The notes: generated from the letters alone by a model not told the origin. Shown: positions 27,284 to 36,153, numbered from the stretch's first letter. The stretch: 55,753 bases of DNA from Microbacterium sp. H83 (GCF_001650405.1 NZ_LWCU01000018.1:1-55753); one strand, 5' to 3'. Numbers and translations are program-made.

Positions 27284-28813
27284 ATGAAGCCCCTGTGGAA
27301 GCTCGACCGCACTCCGCCCGCCGGTACGCCGTTCGACCCCGGTGCGCGACACGAGGTCGTCATCGTGGGGGCGGGCCTCACCGGCCTGACGACCGCGGTC
27401 ATGCTCACCCGAGCCGGCCTCGACGTGGCCGTGATCGACGCCGGCACCGTCGGCCAGCTCGCGACCGGCGGCAACACGGGCAAGCTGTCGCTGCTGCAGG
27501 GTCAGCGCCTGGCCGAGATCCGCCGTCACCACTCCGCCGATCTCGTGCGCGCCTACGTCGACGCGAACCGCGACGGCATGGACTGGCTCGTCGGGTTCGC
27601 CGACCACGCCGGCGTCCCCTACGAGCGGCGCACCGACCACACGTACGCCCAGCAGATCGACGGTCTCGTCACGGTGCGGGAGCAGCACGAGGCCGCACGC
27701 GAAGCCGGGCTCCCGACGCGGATGCTGTCGGGCGGCGACCTGTCGTCCGCGCCCTTTCCCGTGGTCGGCGCCGTGGCGCTCGACGACCAGGTGACGATCG
27801 ACCCCATGGTCGTGGCCCAGGCGCTCGCCGAGGAGCTTCTGGCCGGAGGAGGGACGCTGCACACCGGCACCCGCGTCACGGCGACGCACGTCCTCCCCGA
27901 GCCGCGCGTCGAGACCACGGCCGGACCGATGTTCGCCGACAACATCGTGATCGCCACCGGCTACCCGATCCTCGATCGAGGGCTGTACTTCTCGAAGATG
28001 CGCGCGTTCCGCTCGTACTGCGTCTCGTTCCGCGTGCCCGGGGACGTCCCGGCCTCCACCTTCATCTCGGTCGACAGCCCCAGCCGTTCCATCCGTCCGG
28101 TCTCGGCTGCCGACGGCCCCGGAGGCACGGCGCAGCTCGTGGTCGGCGGCAACGGCCACCCGGTCGGCCGCTCCGACGGCGAGGCCGCGCAGGTCGAGGA
28201 CCTCGTCGCGTGGACGCAGGAGCACTTCCCCGGAGCCGAGGAGACCCACCGGTGGTCGGCGCAGGACTACGAGTCGCACAACCTCATCCCGTTCGTCGGC
28301 GCGATGCCGCGCGGCCTCGGCAGCATCCGCTTCGCCACCGGCTACGCGAAATGGGGCCTGTCGAATGCGCCCGCCGCGGCGCTGCGGCTCACGGCCGAGC
28401 TCCTCGGCGCGCACCGGAAGGAGCGACCGTCGTGGATGACGGTGCTCGGCACCCGGCTCACCGTGCCGGCGGATCTCGCGCAGGGCGCCGTCGAGGGCCT
28501 GAAGGTCGCGGCCGCCGCGACGTCGGGATGGGTCAAGGCCGAGTCGCGGTCCGTGCCGGTGCCGCGCCCCGCCGAGGGAGAGGGCGTGGTGGCGAACCGC
28601 GGCGGACTGCCGGTCGGCATCTCGACCGTCGACGGCGTCACGCGCGCGGTCGACGCCGTGTGCCCGCATCTCGGCGGCGTCCTCGACTGGAACGACGCGG
28701 AGTGCACCTGGGACTGCCCGCTGCACGCGTCGCGCTTCGCGGCCGACGGGACCAGGATCGAAGGCCCCGCGCTGAGCGACCTGAAGCCGCTGCCCCGCAC
28801 ACCCCAGGGCTGA
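27284..28813 (+). CDS. FAD-dependent oxidoreductase with C-terminal Rieske [2Fe-2S] domain
   Basis: A 509-aa protein. The N-terminal DadA-like FAD domain begins with VVIVGAGLTGLTTAVML (dinucleotide fold) and has ATGGNTGKLSLLQG and an FATGYAKWGLSNAP motif at the flavin. The C-terminal Rieske domain, from about residue 430, has CPHLGGVLDWNDAE and CPLHASRF, giving the C-x-H and C-x2-H cluster ligands. This arrangement is common in bacilli and actinobacteria; the substrate is unknown, possibly an amine or amino acid. A GAGACT hexamer lies 6 nt before the ATG. It is divergent from the crcB pair and ends 1 bp before the convergent nitroreductase gene. Confidence 0.92.
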   Translation: MKPLWKLDRTPPAGTPFDPGARHEVVIVGAGLTGLTTAVMLTRAGLDVAVIDAGTVGQLATGGNTGKLSLLQGQRLAEIRRHHSADLVRAYVDANRDGMDWLVGFADHAGVPYERRTDHTYAQQIDGLVTVREQHEAAREAGLPTRMLSGGDLSSAPFPVVGAVALDDQVTIDPMVVAQALAEELLAGGGTLHTGTRVTATHVLPEPRVETTAGPMFADNIVIATGYPILDRGLYFSKMRAFRSYCVSFRVPGDVPASTFISVDSPSRSIRPVSAADGPGGTAQLVVGGNGHPVGRSDGEAAQVEDLVAWTQEHFPGAEETHRWSAQDYESHNLIPFVGAMPRGLGSIRFATGYAKWGLSNAPAAALRLTAELLGAHRKERPSWMTVLGTRLTVPADLAQGAVEGLKVAAAATSGWVKAESRSVPVPRPAEGEGVVANRGGLPVGISTVDGVTRAVDAVCPHLGGVLDWNDAECTWDCPLHASRFAADGTRIEGPALSDLKPLPRTPQG

Positions 28814-28814
28814 G

Positions 28815-29618
28815 TCAGCCGCCGAGCGGCTCGTCCCAGCCCTGCTGGGGCACGTCGCAGCTCTCGCGGAACACGTACTGCGAGGCGAGCTTGCGCTGAT
28901 GGCTCGACCAGTCGATCGCGGGGCGACGCTGGTCGTGCGGCAGGTAGCCGAGGCGGTACACGGCCATGAGCTCGAGATCGTCGGGCACGTGGAGCAGCTC
29001 GATGATCTCCTCCCAGCGGCCGGGCACCTCCATGGGGAACGAGATGAACTGGATGCCCATGCCGAGCTCGACCGTCGTGAGCCAGACGTTCTCCATCGCC
29101 GCGCCCATGCTGAAGACGGAGTAGAACGACGACAGCTGTCCCGGTCGGTACTCGCTGCGATCGAGCATCACGCCGAGGAGCAGCGGCGACCCGGCCACGA
29201 GCTTGTGGTTCTCCTCGCCCAGGGTCTTGGGGACGCCGAACGTGTTCATGAGCTTCTGCCCGCGCTTCGTGAAGACCTGGCTCGTGAAGGGCCGGAGCGC
29301 CGCGGGGAGCTTGTCGAACAGCATCCCGCTCCGCTTCTCCTCCATCTCGGCCTGGCTGAAGCGGAAGTACGGCTTGTAGCGCTCGAAGAACGTGCCGTTC
29401 GACATCGCCTCGGTCATACTCTCGCCCGAGATGCGCGCGATGCGGTCGATCGTCTCGCGGTTCTCGATCACGACGAACCGCCAGGGCTGGCTGTTCAGCT
29501 GCGACGGTGCGCGCCCGGCGGCTTCGAGGAGGATGCGCTGATGCTCCTCGGAGACCGGATCGGGCAGGAACGGCCCGTTCGTGGTCTTGCGGCGGCGGAT
29601 GGCGTCGAGCAGTTCCAT
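28815..29618 (-). CDS. Nitroreductase-family protein
   Basis: A 267-aa FMN-dependent oxidoreductase. Family features are the opening [12 protein letters not shown], the FMN-binding [15 protein letters not shown] and the C-terminal [10 protein letters not shown] and YRLGYLP. It is somewhat longer than the minimal nitroreductase (near 200 aa) because of an insertion rich in charged residues (about 80-130). The physiological substrate is unknown. The ATG at 29618 lies 4 bp after the stop of the small membrane gene, so they form an operon; GGAAGTGACC serves as ribosome site and overlaps that stop. Confidence 0.9.
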   Translation of the reverse strand: MELLDAIRRRKTTNGPFLPDPVSEEHQRILLEAAGRAPSQLNSQPWRFVVIENRETIDRIARISGESMTEAMSNGTFFERYKPYFRFSQAEMEEKRSGMLFDKLPAALRPFTSQVFTKRGQKLMNTFGVPKTLGEENHKLVAGSPLLLGVMLDRSEYRPGQLSSFYSVFSMGAAMENVWLTTVELGMGIQFISFPMEVPGRWEEIIELLHVPDDLELMAVYRLGYLPHDQRRPAIDWSSHQRKLASQYVFRESCDVPQQGWDEPLGG

Positions 29619-29622
29619 GCGG

Positions 29623-29997
29623 TCACTTCCGGTCGGACGGGATGCGCGAGACGATGAGCCCCGCGACGATGAAGGGCGCCGCGGCGAGCGCGACGAGAGG
29701 ATGCCGTCGGCCGTGCGTGCCGAGGTACGGGATGGCGGCGAGCGGCGCGGCGGCCGGCGCCAGGGCGAGGGCGGCGCGTCGACTCGCGATCTTCGGGCGA
29801 CCCCACAGGACGGCCGAGAACGCCGCGGCCGAGGTCGCGCACGTCGCGATGTACATCGCATGGTGCAGCCAGCGGAAGTTCCGCGTGTCGATGAGCCCGG
29901 TCGCGACGGCCGTGCCCAGGGCGACGTTCGCGGTGTAGGCGGCGGCAGCGCCGACGAACAGCGGGGCCGCGTTCGTGCGTCTGCGGCGGTGGGGCAT
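29623..29997 (-). CDS. Small membrane protein of unknown function
   Basis: A 124-aa protein with a basic N-terminus (MPHRRRR) and four hydrophobic segments ([64 protein letters not shown]). No family is recognised. ATG 29997 is 6 nt after TAGGGT on this strand (leaderless pattern). It is the first gene of a two-gene operon with the nitroreductase and may help anchor or serve it, but that is inference. Confidence 0.75.
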   Translation of the reverse strand: MPHRRRRTNAAPLFVGAAAAYTANVALGTAVATGLIDTRNFRWLHHAMYIATCATSAAAFSAVLWGRPKIASRRAALALAPAAAPLAAIPYLGTHGRRHPLVALAAAPFIVAGLIVSRIPSDRK

Positions 29998-30107
29998 GTC
30001 CCGACCCTACGCCGATACCCGGCATCCGGTCTCGCCCTTGCCGAGGTGTCCCGATCTGTGCCAGGCACGGAGTCCTCTGCGGGGCCGAGAGCGCACCGCC
30101 CGCGCGG

Positions 30108-30193
30108 TGCGGGGCCAGGAACGCACCCGAACCCCTCGATTCCGATGCGTTTCCGACCCCGCACCCGCGGGAGGATGCGTTCCTGGCCCCGCA
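30108..30193. repeat. 86-bp palindrome with perfect 18-bp arms, in a 220-bp gap
   Basis: TGCGGGGCCAGGAACGCA at 30108-30125 and its exact complement at 30176-30193. The loop holds ATGCGTTTCCGACCCCGC, a direct-repeat relative of the right arm. The same 18-mer, reversed, occurs at 12326-12343 inside the ECF S-like gene. The rest of the gap from 29998 to 30217 contains a partial left-arm copy (TGCGGGGCCGAGAGCGCA near 30079) and no gene. Confidence 0.85.
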
Positions 30194-30217
30194 CGCGCGC
30201 GGATGCCGAGGCGACGC

Positions 30218-31006
30218 CTACAGGTTCGCCTCCGCGTAGACGCGGAGCGCGTCGCGGACGAACTCCGCTCCGTGCGTGCCGCCGGCGGACGTCTCGTAGT
30301 TCGCGCCGAAGCGCGGATCTGCGACGTACATCTCGCCGAGGCCGATCACGTACGCCCTGACGTCGCCACCGGGCGCGGCAGCCGGAGTCCCCGGGATGCC
30401 GGTGAGCCACTCGACGTGGCGACGGGCGACCTCCTGCGCCTCGGCGGATGCCGGGTCGATGCCGCTCTCGGCGGCGGCGACCCAGTCCCGGCCGAGGTCG
30501 GAGACCCGCTGCTGCCAGTCGGCACGCTCGGCGTCGCTCATGCCACGCCACCAGCGGTCGCCGTCGGCGTAGGCCGTGCGACCCCAGCGCTGCTCGACCT
30601 CATCCTGGTACTGCGTGTGGTCGAAGCCGTCGAACATGTTCTCTGCCATCAGTTCTTCACCTCCTCTCAATGCCTCGATGGTGCTCTCGACCGACGCGAT
30701 TTGCCGCCCCAGCCGGTCCTGCTCCTCGCGCAGCAGCGCGAGGTGGGTCTCGAGCGCGGACGCCTCGGTCTGCCGCCCGGACGCGGCGGCCAGGACCGCC
30801 GCGATCTGCGTCAGTCCCAGCCCGAGCTCCCGCAGCAGCAGGATGCGCTGCAGTCGCACGAGTGCATCCCGGTCGTAGTGCCGGTAGCCGTTGCGCGCGA
30901 TACGCGTCGGCGGCAGCAGGCCGATGTCGTCGTAGTGACGCAGCGTCCTGCTGGTGGTGCCCGCGAGGCGGGCGATCTCCTGGATCGACCAGTCCCGATC
31001 ATCCAT
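30218..31006 (-). CDS. MerR-family regulator, TipA-like
   Basis: A 262-aa regulator. Residues 6-75 form the MerR winged helix ([28 protein letters not shown], then [21 protein letters not shown]). A long dimerisation helix follows. The C-terminal TipAS-like domain runs from about 135 ([14 protein letters not shown]...[16 protein letters not shown] region) to the end, including the all-helical antibiotic-binding fold. TipA-type proteins bind thiopeptides or other large hydrophobic ligands and activate their promoters. AAGGAGAG precedes ATG 31006. A promoter with a 19-bp spacer and a dyad lies directly upstream, so autoactivation is likely. Confidence 0.92.
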   Translation of the reverse strand: MDDRDWSIQEIARLAGTTSRTLRHYDDIGLLPPTRIARNGYRHYDRDALVRLQRILLLRELGLGLTQIAAVLAAASGRQTEASALETHLALLREEQDRLGRQIASVESTIEALRGGEELMAENMFDGFDHTQYQDEVEQRWGRTAYADGDRWWRGMSDAERADWQQRVSDLGRDWVAAAESGIDPASAEAQEVARRHVEWLTGIPGTPAAAPGGDVRAYVIGLGEMYVADPRFGANYETSAGGTHGAEFVRDALRVYAEANL

Positions 31007-31036
31007 CGCGCTCTCCTTCCGTCGTCCGATGACTCC

Positions 31037-31067
31037 ACGGTAGAAGTTGACGCCGCGTCAAGGTCAA
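31037..31067 (-). promoter_or_regulatory. MerR-type promoter with 19-bp spacer and dyad
   Basis: On the minus strand: TTGACC (-35), a 19-bp spacer, then TACCGT (-10). Inside the spacer is TTGACG-N3-CGTCAA, an inverted repeat centred between the hexamers. An overlong 19-bp spacer with a central dyad is the hallmark of promoters activated by MerR proteins through DNA untwisting. It drives the TipA-like gene. Confidence 0.75.
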
Positions 31068-31133
31068 CCGCGAAACCGATATTCTTCATCCGCCCGTCAC
31101 GTGAATCGCCGCCGCGCTCGCTACGGTCGTCAC

Positions 31134-33620
31134 GTGCCCGAATCGCGCCCCGCCTCCCATCCGCTCGCCCTCGCCCCCGTGACCGCTCCCCCGCGGACGG
31201 CGGATGCGTTCGCGAGACGGTTCCTGCACAACCTGAACTTCGCGCGCGGGGTCGCGCTGTCGGCGTCCAGTGCGAGCGACCGCTATCTCGCTCTCGCGCA
31301 CACCGTGCGGGACTACCTGACGGCTCACTGGCTCGAGGACGTCCGCCGTCAGAAGGAGACCCAGGCGAAGGCCGTGTGCTACCTCTCCGCCGAGTACCTG
31401 CTGGGTCGTCAGCTCGACAACGACCTGCTCGCCGCCGGGCTCGCCGAGATCGCCGCCGAGGCGCTCGCCTCTTGTGGCGTCGACCTCGACGAGCTCCGCG
31501 ATCAGGAGGTCGAGCCGGGCCTCGGCAACGGCGGACTCGGCCGACTCGCGGCGTGCTTCATCGACTCGCTCGCCACGATGGCCGTGCCGAGCATCGGCTA
31601 TGGCATCCGCTACCAGTACGGGATCTTCCGGCAGACGTTCGTCGACGGTCAGCAGGTCGAGCAGCCCGATGCCTGGCTCGCCCTCGGCTCGCCCTGGGAG
31701 TTCGCCCGGCCGGAGGACGCGCAGACCATCGGGTTCGGGGGATGCACCGAGACGTACGACGACGACGGCGTCGAGCGCAGCCGCTGGGTGCCCGCGTGGA
31801 ACGTGCAGGCCGTGCCCTACAACTACATGGTCCCCGGCTTCCAGAACGGTCGCGTCAACACGCTCCGCCTGTGGAGCGCCGTCGCCACGGACGCGTTCGA
31901 CCTGCGCATCTTCAACTCGGGCGACTACGAGGAGGCCGTGCGGGCGCAGACGTTCGCCGAGAACATCTCGAAGGTCCTGTACCCCGAGGACTCCACCCCG
32001 CAGGGCAAGGAGCTCCGGCTGCAGCAGCAGTACTTCTTCGTCGCCGCCTCGCTCCACGACTTCCTCGACACCATGCTCTCCGACGGCTTCGACCTGGCCG
32101 CACTGCCCGAGCGGGTCGTCTTCCAGCTCAACGACACCCACCCGGTGATCGCCGTCCCGGAGCTCATGCGCGTGCTCGTCGACGAGCGGAGGCTCGACTG
32201 GGACGACGCGTGGGAGATCACCCGGCGGTGCTTCGCGTACACGTGCCACACGCTGCTGCCGGAAGCCCTCGAGGTCTGGCCCGTCGAGCTCCTGGGCCGC
32301 CTGTTGCCCCGCCACCTGGAGATCATCTACCGGATCAACGACGAGTTCCTCGACTCCGTGCGGGAGCGCTTCGGCGACGACGAGAGGCTCGTGCGCGACA
32401 TGTCGATCATCGCCGAGCAGCCGGTGCGCTCGGTGCGGATGGCGTATCTCGCGACCGTCGCGGGTGCGAAGGTCAACGGCGTGGCCGAGCTGCACTCGCA
32501 GCTGCTGCGCGACAGGGTGCTGCACGACTTCGACGTGTTCTTCCCCGAGAAGTTCACCAGTGTCACGAACGGCGTGACGCCGCGGCGCTTCCTCCGTCTC
32601 GCGAACCCGGAGCTGTCGTCGCTCATCACGGCCGCGATCGGCGACGGCTGGACCACCGATCTCGAACGCCTGCGCGAGCTCGAGCCGTATGCCGATGACG
32701 CCGAGTTCCGAGCGGCCTTCGCGGAGGTGAAGGCCGCCAACAAGCGTCGCGCGGGCGAGACCCTGCGGGCCCGCGACGGCATCGACATCGGCGACGGGCA
32801 CCTGCTCGACGTGATGGTGAAGCGGCTGCACGAGTACAAGCGGCAGATGCTCAAGGTGCTCCACGTCGTCACGACGTACGAGGGCGTGGTGTCGGGTCGG
32901 GTCGCGGCCGAGGACCTCGTCCCGCGCACCGTGATCTTCGGTGCGAAGGCCGCGCCGGGCTACGCGATGGCCAAGCGCATCATCCATCTCATCAACGCCG
33001 TCGGCGAGGTCGTGAACGCCGACACGCGGCTCGAGGGCCGGCTGCAGGTCGTCTTCCCGCCGAACTACACCGTGACCCTCGCCGAGCGCGTGATCCCCGC
33101 CGCCGACCTCTCGGAGCAGATCTCGCTCGCCGGCAAGGAGGCGTCCGGAACAGGGAACATGAAGTTCGCCCTGAACGGGGCGCTCACGATCGGCACCGAC
33201 GACGGCGCGAACGTCGAGATCCGCGAGCTCGTCGGCGACGAGAACTTCTTCCTGTTCGGGATGAGCGAGCCCGAGGTGTCGGACCTCGCGGCGCGCGGCT
33301 ACCGTCCGGAGGAGTTCGTCCAGGCGGATGCCGGGCTGCGGCGCGCGATCGACCTCATCGCCTCGGGGGCGTTCGCGCACGGCGACCGGTCGGTGTTCGA
33401 GCCCGTCGTCTCGAATCTGCTCCACGAGGACCGCTTCATGGTGCTCGCCGACTACGCGTCGTACATCTCCGCACAGGAGAGGGTGGACGCCGCGTACGCC
33501 GACCAGGACGCCTGGATCCGCTCGGCGATCCTCAACGTCGCCCGCACCGGCTTCTTCTCGTCCGACCGCTCGATCAGGGACTACATCGACCGCATCTGGC
33601 ACACTCCGCCGCTGGCCTGA
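31134..33620 (+). CDS. glgP: Glycogen/starch/alpha-glucan phosphorylase
   Basis: An 828-aa enzyme that releases glucose 1-phosphate from glycogen, using pyridoxal phosphate. Family signatures run through the chain: CYLSAEYLLGRQL, EPGLGNGGLGRLAACF, FQLNDTHPVIAVPE, VTNGVTPRRFL, MVKRLHEYKRQ, and the PLP-lysine motif EASGTGNMKFALNGALTIGT. The length is normal. GTG 31134 is chosen because TACGGT lies exactly 6 nt upstream (leaderless); upstream in-frame codons have no ribosome site. Divergent from the TipA-like regulator, with about 130 bp between them. Confidence 0.94.
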   Translation: MPESRPASHPLALAPVTAPPRTADAFARRFLHNLNFARGVALSASSASDRYLALAHTVRDYLTAHWLEDVRRQKETQAKAVCYLSAEYLLGRQLDNDLLAAGLAEIAAEALASCGVDLDELRDQEVEPGLGNGGLGRLAACFIDSLATMAVPSIGYGIRYQYGIFRQTFVDGQQVEQPDAWLALGSPWEFARPEDAQTIGFGGCTETYDDDGVERSRWVPAWNVQAVPYNYMVPGFQNGRVNTLRLWSAVATDAFDLRIFNSGDYEEAVRAQTFAENISKVLYPEDSTPQGKELRLQQQYFFVAASLHDFLDTMLSDGFDLAALPERVVFQLNDTHPVIAVPELMRVLVDERRLDWDDAWEITRRCFAYTCHTLLPEALEVWPVELLGRLLPRHLEIIYRINDEFLDSVRERFGDDERLVRDMSIIAEQPVRSVRMAYLATVAGAKVNGVAELHSQLLRDRVLHDFDVFFPEKFTSVTNGVTPRRFLRLANPELSSLITAAIGDGWTTDLERLRELEPYADDAEFRAAFAEVKAANKRRAGETLRARDGIDIGDGHLLDVMVKRLHEYKRQMLKVLHVVTTYEGVVSGRVAAEDLVPRTVIFGAKAAPGYAMAKRIIHLINAVGEVVNADTRLEGRLQVVFPPNYTVTLAERVIPAADLSEQISLAGKEASGTGNMKFALNGALTIGTDDGANVEIRELVGDENFFLFGMSEPEVSDLAARGYRPEEFVQADAGLRRAIDLIASGAFAHGDRSVFEPVVSNLLHEDRFMVLADYASYISAQERVDAAYADQDAWIRSAILNVARTGFFSSDRSIRDYIDRIWHTPPLA

Positions 33621-33649
33621 CCGTCGTTTCCGCGGGTTCTGCGACCCCC

Positions 33650-33701
33650 TTGACAACATCGAGATATATCGTGTTATCCTCGCAACACACGATATATCGT
33701 G
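33650..33701 (+). promoter_or_regulatory. Promoter and double operator of the DUF4097-PadR operon
   Basis: TTGACA at 33650-33655 is followed by TTATCC near 33674 (18-bp spacer) as a likely -10. Two copies of an AT-rich site flank it: GAGATATATCGTG at 33661-33673 lies in the spacer, and CACGATATATCGTG at 33688-33701, a perfect 14-bp palindrome, lies just after the -10. Such ATAT-cored inverted repeats are typical PadR operators. The second gene of the operon encodes a PadR protein, so negative autoregulation is expected. Confidence 0.85.
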
Positions 33702-33726
33702 ATCCCTCAACCCAGGAGAAGCAGAC

Positions 33727-34569
33727 ATGACCGAGAAGTGGCTCATCGCCCCCGGCGAGGAACGCGTCATCGACATCGAGAACGTCACCCGCCTCAAGAT
33801 CGGTCTGGTCGGCGGCCAGGTCGACGTCATCGCGCACGACGAACCCGGCATCCGCATCGAGGTGCACGGCGTCACCACCAAGGACCTCCGCATCGAGGCT
33901 CAGAACGGCGAGGTCGAGATCGACCACCCGCAACTGGGCTGGGACAACTTCCTCGAGGTCTTCCGCAACTTCGGCTCCGGTGGGCCCAAGGCCGAGGTCA
34001 GTGTCGCGGTCCCCCGCTCGATCGCCCTCAACCTGGGCGTCGTCAGCGCCGGTGCGCTCGTCTCCGGCATCCGCAACGACACCCGCCTCAACACCGTCTC
34101 CGGCGACATCATCGTCGACACGCTGATCGGCGACCTCATCGTGAACTCCGTGTCGGGCGACGTGCAGGTGCGCGGCCTCACCGGATCGATCACCGCGAAC
34201 AGCGTCTCGGGCGACGTCGCGGTGACCGGCACCATCCGCAAGGCGACCGTCGACATCGTGTCGGGCTCGACCCTCGTCGACGCCGCGGGCGACGTGAACA
34301 CCATCAACGTCAACTCGGTCTCGGGCGGAACGACGGTGCGCCTCGACGAGTCGCTCGCCGCGAACTACGTCGTGCGCTCGCTGAGCGGACGCCTGCTCAT
34401 CGACGGCGTCGAGCGCGGCTCGTCGGGCATCAACAACTACACCGGCTCCACGGGCGAGCTCGCCGGCCGCTTCGTCGATCTGCGCGCCAACTCCGTGTCA
34501 GGCGGCGTCACGGTGCTGCGCCGGACGCCCGCATCGATCGAGAACGACGCCGAATGGGAGGAAGCATGA
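33727..34569 (+). CDS. DUF4097-type beta-strand repeat protein
   Basis: A 280-aa protein made of repeated beta strands. From about residue 110 a NSVSGD/NTVSGD motif recurs six or seven times (NTVSGDIIV, NSVSGDVQV, NSVSGDVAV, NSVSGGTTV, NSVSGGVTV), which predicts a right-handed beta-helix or stacked strands as in the DUF4097 (adhesin-like) family. No signal peptide or membrane segment is present, so it appears cytoplasmic. The biochemical role is unknown. AGGAGAAG precedes the ATG. It is coupled by a 4-bp overlap to a padR gene, a frequent pairing in actinobacteria, often linked to envelope stress or antibiotic responses. Confidence 0.85.
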   Translation: MTEKWLIAPGEERVIDIENVTRLKIGLVGGQVDVIAHDEPGIRIEVHGVTTKDLRIEAQNGEVEIDHPQLGWDNFLEVFRNFGSGGPKAEVSVAVPRSIALNLGVVSAGALVSGIRNDTRLNTVSGDIIVDTLIGDLIVNSVSGDVQVRGLTGSITANSVSGDVAVTGTIRKATVDIVSGSTLVDAAGDVNTINVNSVSGGTTVRLDESLAANYVVRSLSGRLLIDGVERGSSGINNYTGSTGELAGRFVDLRANSVSGGVTVLRRTPASIENDAEWEEA

Positions 34570-35192
34570 GTCCCGCGGTCTTCTCGCACGGCGACCTGCG
34601 CCTGTACCTCCTGTCGCTGCTCGCCGAGGCCCCGCAGCACGGCTACGGCATCATCCAGGCGCTGACCGACCGCACGGGCGGGACGTACACGCCGAGTGCC
34701 GGGACGATCTACCCGCGACTCGCGAAGCTCGAGGAGGAGGGCCTGGTCACGAAGACCGTCGACGGCCGCACCACGATCTACGCGATCACGGATGCGGGAC
34801 GCGCCGAGCTCTCCTCGCGCGAGGGCGACCTCGCCGGCATCGAGGCGGGGCTCACCGATTCGGTGCGGCTCATCGCCAACGAGGTGCGCCAGAGCGTCAA
34901 GGAGGCCATGAAGAGCCTCCGCGCCGATCTCGCGACCGCCGAGAAGGACGACCGCGCGGCGTCGAAGGGCCGTCCGCGCACCGCGGGCGACGACGAGCGC
35001 ATCGTCAGCCGCGAGGAGCTGCACCGCGCGGATGCCGTCGTCAACGCCTTCCGCGCACGCGTGCGCACCGACCTGCGCACGCACGTCGCGAAGGGCGGCA
35101 GCCTGCCCTCATCGGTCGTGTCGGAGCTGGAGGACGGACTGGATGCCGCCGCGCGCCGCATCACGACCGCCCTGGCGTCGCTCGGACGCTGA
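34566..35192 (+). CDS. PadR-family transcriptional regulator
   Basis: A 208-aa regulator. The N-terminal winged helix (about 10-85) has the PadR core LYLLSLLAEAPQHGYGIIQAL, YTPSAGTIYPRLAKLEEEGLV and the wing RTTIYAITDAGRAEL. The C-terminal part (about 95-208) is helical and charged, longer than in minimal PadR proteins, and presumably mediates dimerisation. It overlaps the DUF4097 gene (ATGA). The palindromes upstream of the operon are its probable target. Confidence 0.92.
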   Translation: MSPAVFSHGDLRLYLLSLLAEAPQHGYGIIQALTDRTGGTYTPSAGTIYPRLAKLEEEGLVTKTVDGRTTIYAITDAGRAELSSREGDLAGIEAGLTDSVRLIANEVRQSVKEAMKSLRADLATAEKDDRAASKGRPRTAGDDERIVSREELHRADAVVNAFRARVRTDLRTHVAKGGSLPSSVVSELEDGLDAAARRITTALASLGR

Positions 35193-35204
35193 CACCCCCG
35201 CGTC

Positions 35205-35238
35205 GAAGCCCCTTCCGTCCGCCGACGGGAGGGGCTTC
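35205..35238. terminator. 15-bp stem terminator between convergent padR and usp genes
   Basis: GAAGCCCCTTCCGTC, loop CGCC, GACGGGAGGGGCTTC, with one mismatch that can pair as G-U on one strand. It lies 12 bp after the padR stop and 13 bp before the usp stop, so it can serve both directions. Confidence 0.85.
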
Positions 35239-35251
35239 GGTCGTCCGGATG

Positions 35252-35794
35252 CTACTCGGTCCAGATCTCGGCCTGGGTGTCGGGAACCGGATCCTCGAGC
35301 GGCACGACGAGCACCGACCGATGCTGACGGTGGGCGAGACGTGCGGCGACAGAGCCGGTGAAGAACTCCCTGATCGACTCGCCGATCCCGCGCTTGCGGG
35401 TGCCGACCACGATCAGCTGCGCGTCGAGCTTGTTCGCGAGCTGCTTGATCGCCAGCGCCGGATCGCCGACGAGCTGACGCGCGGTCCAGGTGATGCCGGT
35501 GCCCTCGAGCGCCGCACCCGCCTCGGACTGCACGACCTCGAACTCGGCGGTCCCCGCGTCGAAGTTGATGTCGATGGGCGCGGAGTGCACGTACCCGTCC
35601 GGGTCCTCGTATGTCACGAACCGGGTGACGTCGACGTGGGCGACGACGAGCGGCACTCGCAGGAGCCGCGCGAACCGCGCGGCCTCGTCGATCACGTGCC
35701 GGGGCTGACCGGGCTGCATGCCGACGATGACGGCTTTCTGCAGGGTCGCGTTCTGAGCTGTCTCCTCAGAGGGCGTCGAGGTGCTGTCGGTCAT
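35252..35794 (-). CDS. Universal stress protein (UspA family)
   Basis: A 180-aa cytoplasmic protein with a single Usp domain. The chain has an alpha/beta opening (KAVIVGMQPGQPRHVIDEAARFA, LVVAHVD) and the ATP-binding motif G-x2-G-x9-G-S near the end (GTRKRGIGESIREFFTGSVA), followed by HRSVLVVP. It should bind ATP and respond to stress or energy limitation. GGGAG lies 9 nt before the ATG. It is monocistronic. Confidence 0.93.
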   Translation of the reverse strand: MTDSTSTPSEETAQNATLQKAVIVGMQPGQPRHVIDEAARFARLLRVPLVVAHVDVTRFVTYEDPDGYVHSAPIDINFDAGTAEFEVVQSEAGAALEGTGITWTARQLVGDPALAIKQLANKLDAQLIVVGTRKRGIGESIREFFTGSVAARLAHRQHRSVLVVPLEDPVPDTQAEIWTE

Positions 35795-35848
35795 GAAGAT
35801 CGCTCCCTTCCCCAGCCTGGCATCAGCCAGAGCGGTCTACCCGCGTGC

Positions 35849-35884
35849 TATTCTGAATGCTACTCTTACCGGCTGCGAGCCGGT
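35849..35884 (+). promoter_or_regulatory. Possible promoter and leader hairpin of the DUF3073 gene
   Basis: TATTCT at 35849-35854 could be a -10; transcription would then begin near 35861. The leader opens with a perfect hairpin, ACCGGCT-GCG-AGCCGGT (35868-35884), and is about 80 nt long before the ATG at 35944. A long, structured leader is unusual in this window, where leaderless genes are common. TACTCT at 35861 is an alternative -10. Confidence 0.4.
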
Positions 35885-35943
35885 GTCGTGAATGCATCGG
35901 GCCCCTTGTTGCCCGCAGCTTAACTCGTGAGGGGGTCTCGCGC

Positions 35944-36132
35944 ATGGGCCGTGGCCGTCAAAAGGCGAAGCACACCAAGATCGCCCGCGAACTGAAGTCC
36001 TTCAGTCCGTCGGTGAACTACTCTGCGCTGGAGCGCGAACTCGGGCACCCGAGCGACTCCGAAGACGCATACGTCGACAAGTGGGCAGACGAGTATGCCG
36101 ACGAAGACGAGGACGAACTAGAAAAGGCCTGA
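35944..36132 (+). CDS. DUF3073 family small protein
   Basis: A 62-aa protein of the actinobacterial DUF3073 family. The N-terminal half is basic (MGRGRQKAKHTKIARELK), with the conserved FSPSVNYSALERELG in the middle. The C-terminus is strongly acidic (DEYADEDEDELEKA). The function is unknown; the basic/acidic split suggests a nucleic-acid or protein partner. GAGGGGGT lies about 10 nt upstream of the ATG. A terminator follows directly, so the mRNA is short and monocistronic. Confidence 0.9.
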   Translation: MGRGRQKAKHTKIARELKSFSPSVNYSALERELGHPSDSEDAYVDKWADEYADEDEDELEKA

Positions 36133-36153
36133 CCGCCCTTTCTGCTGTCGTCT

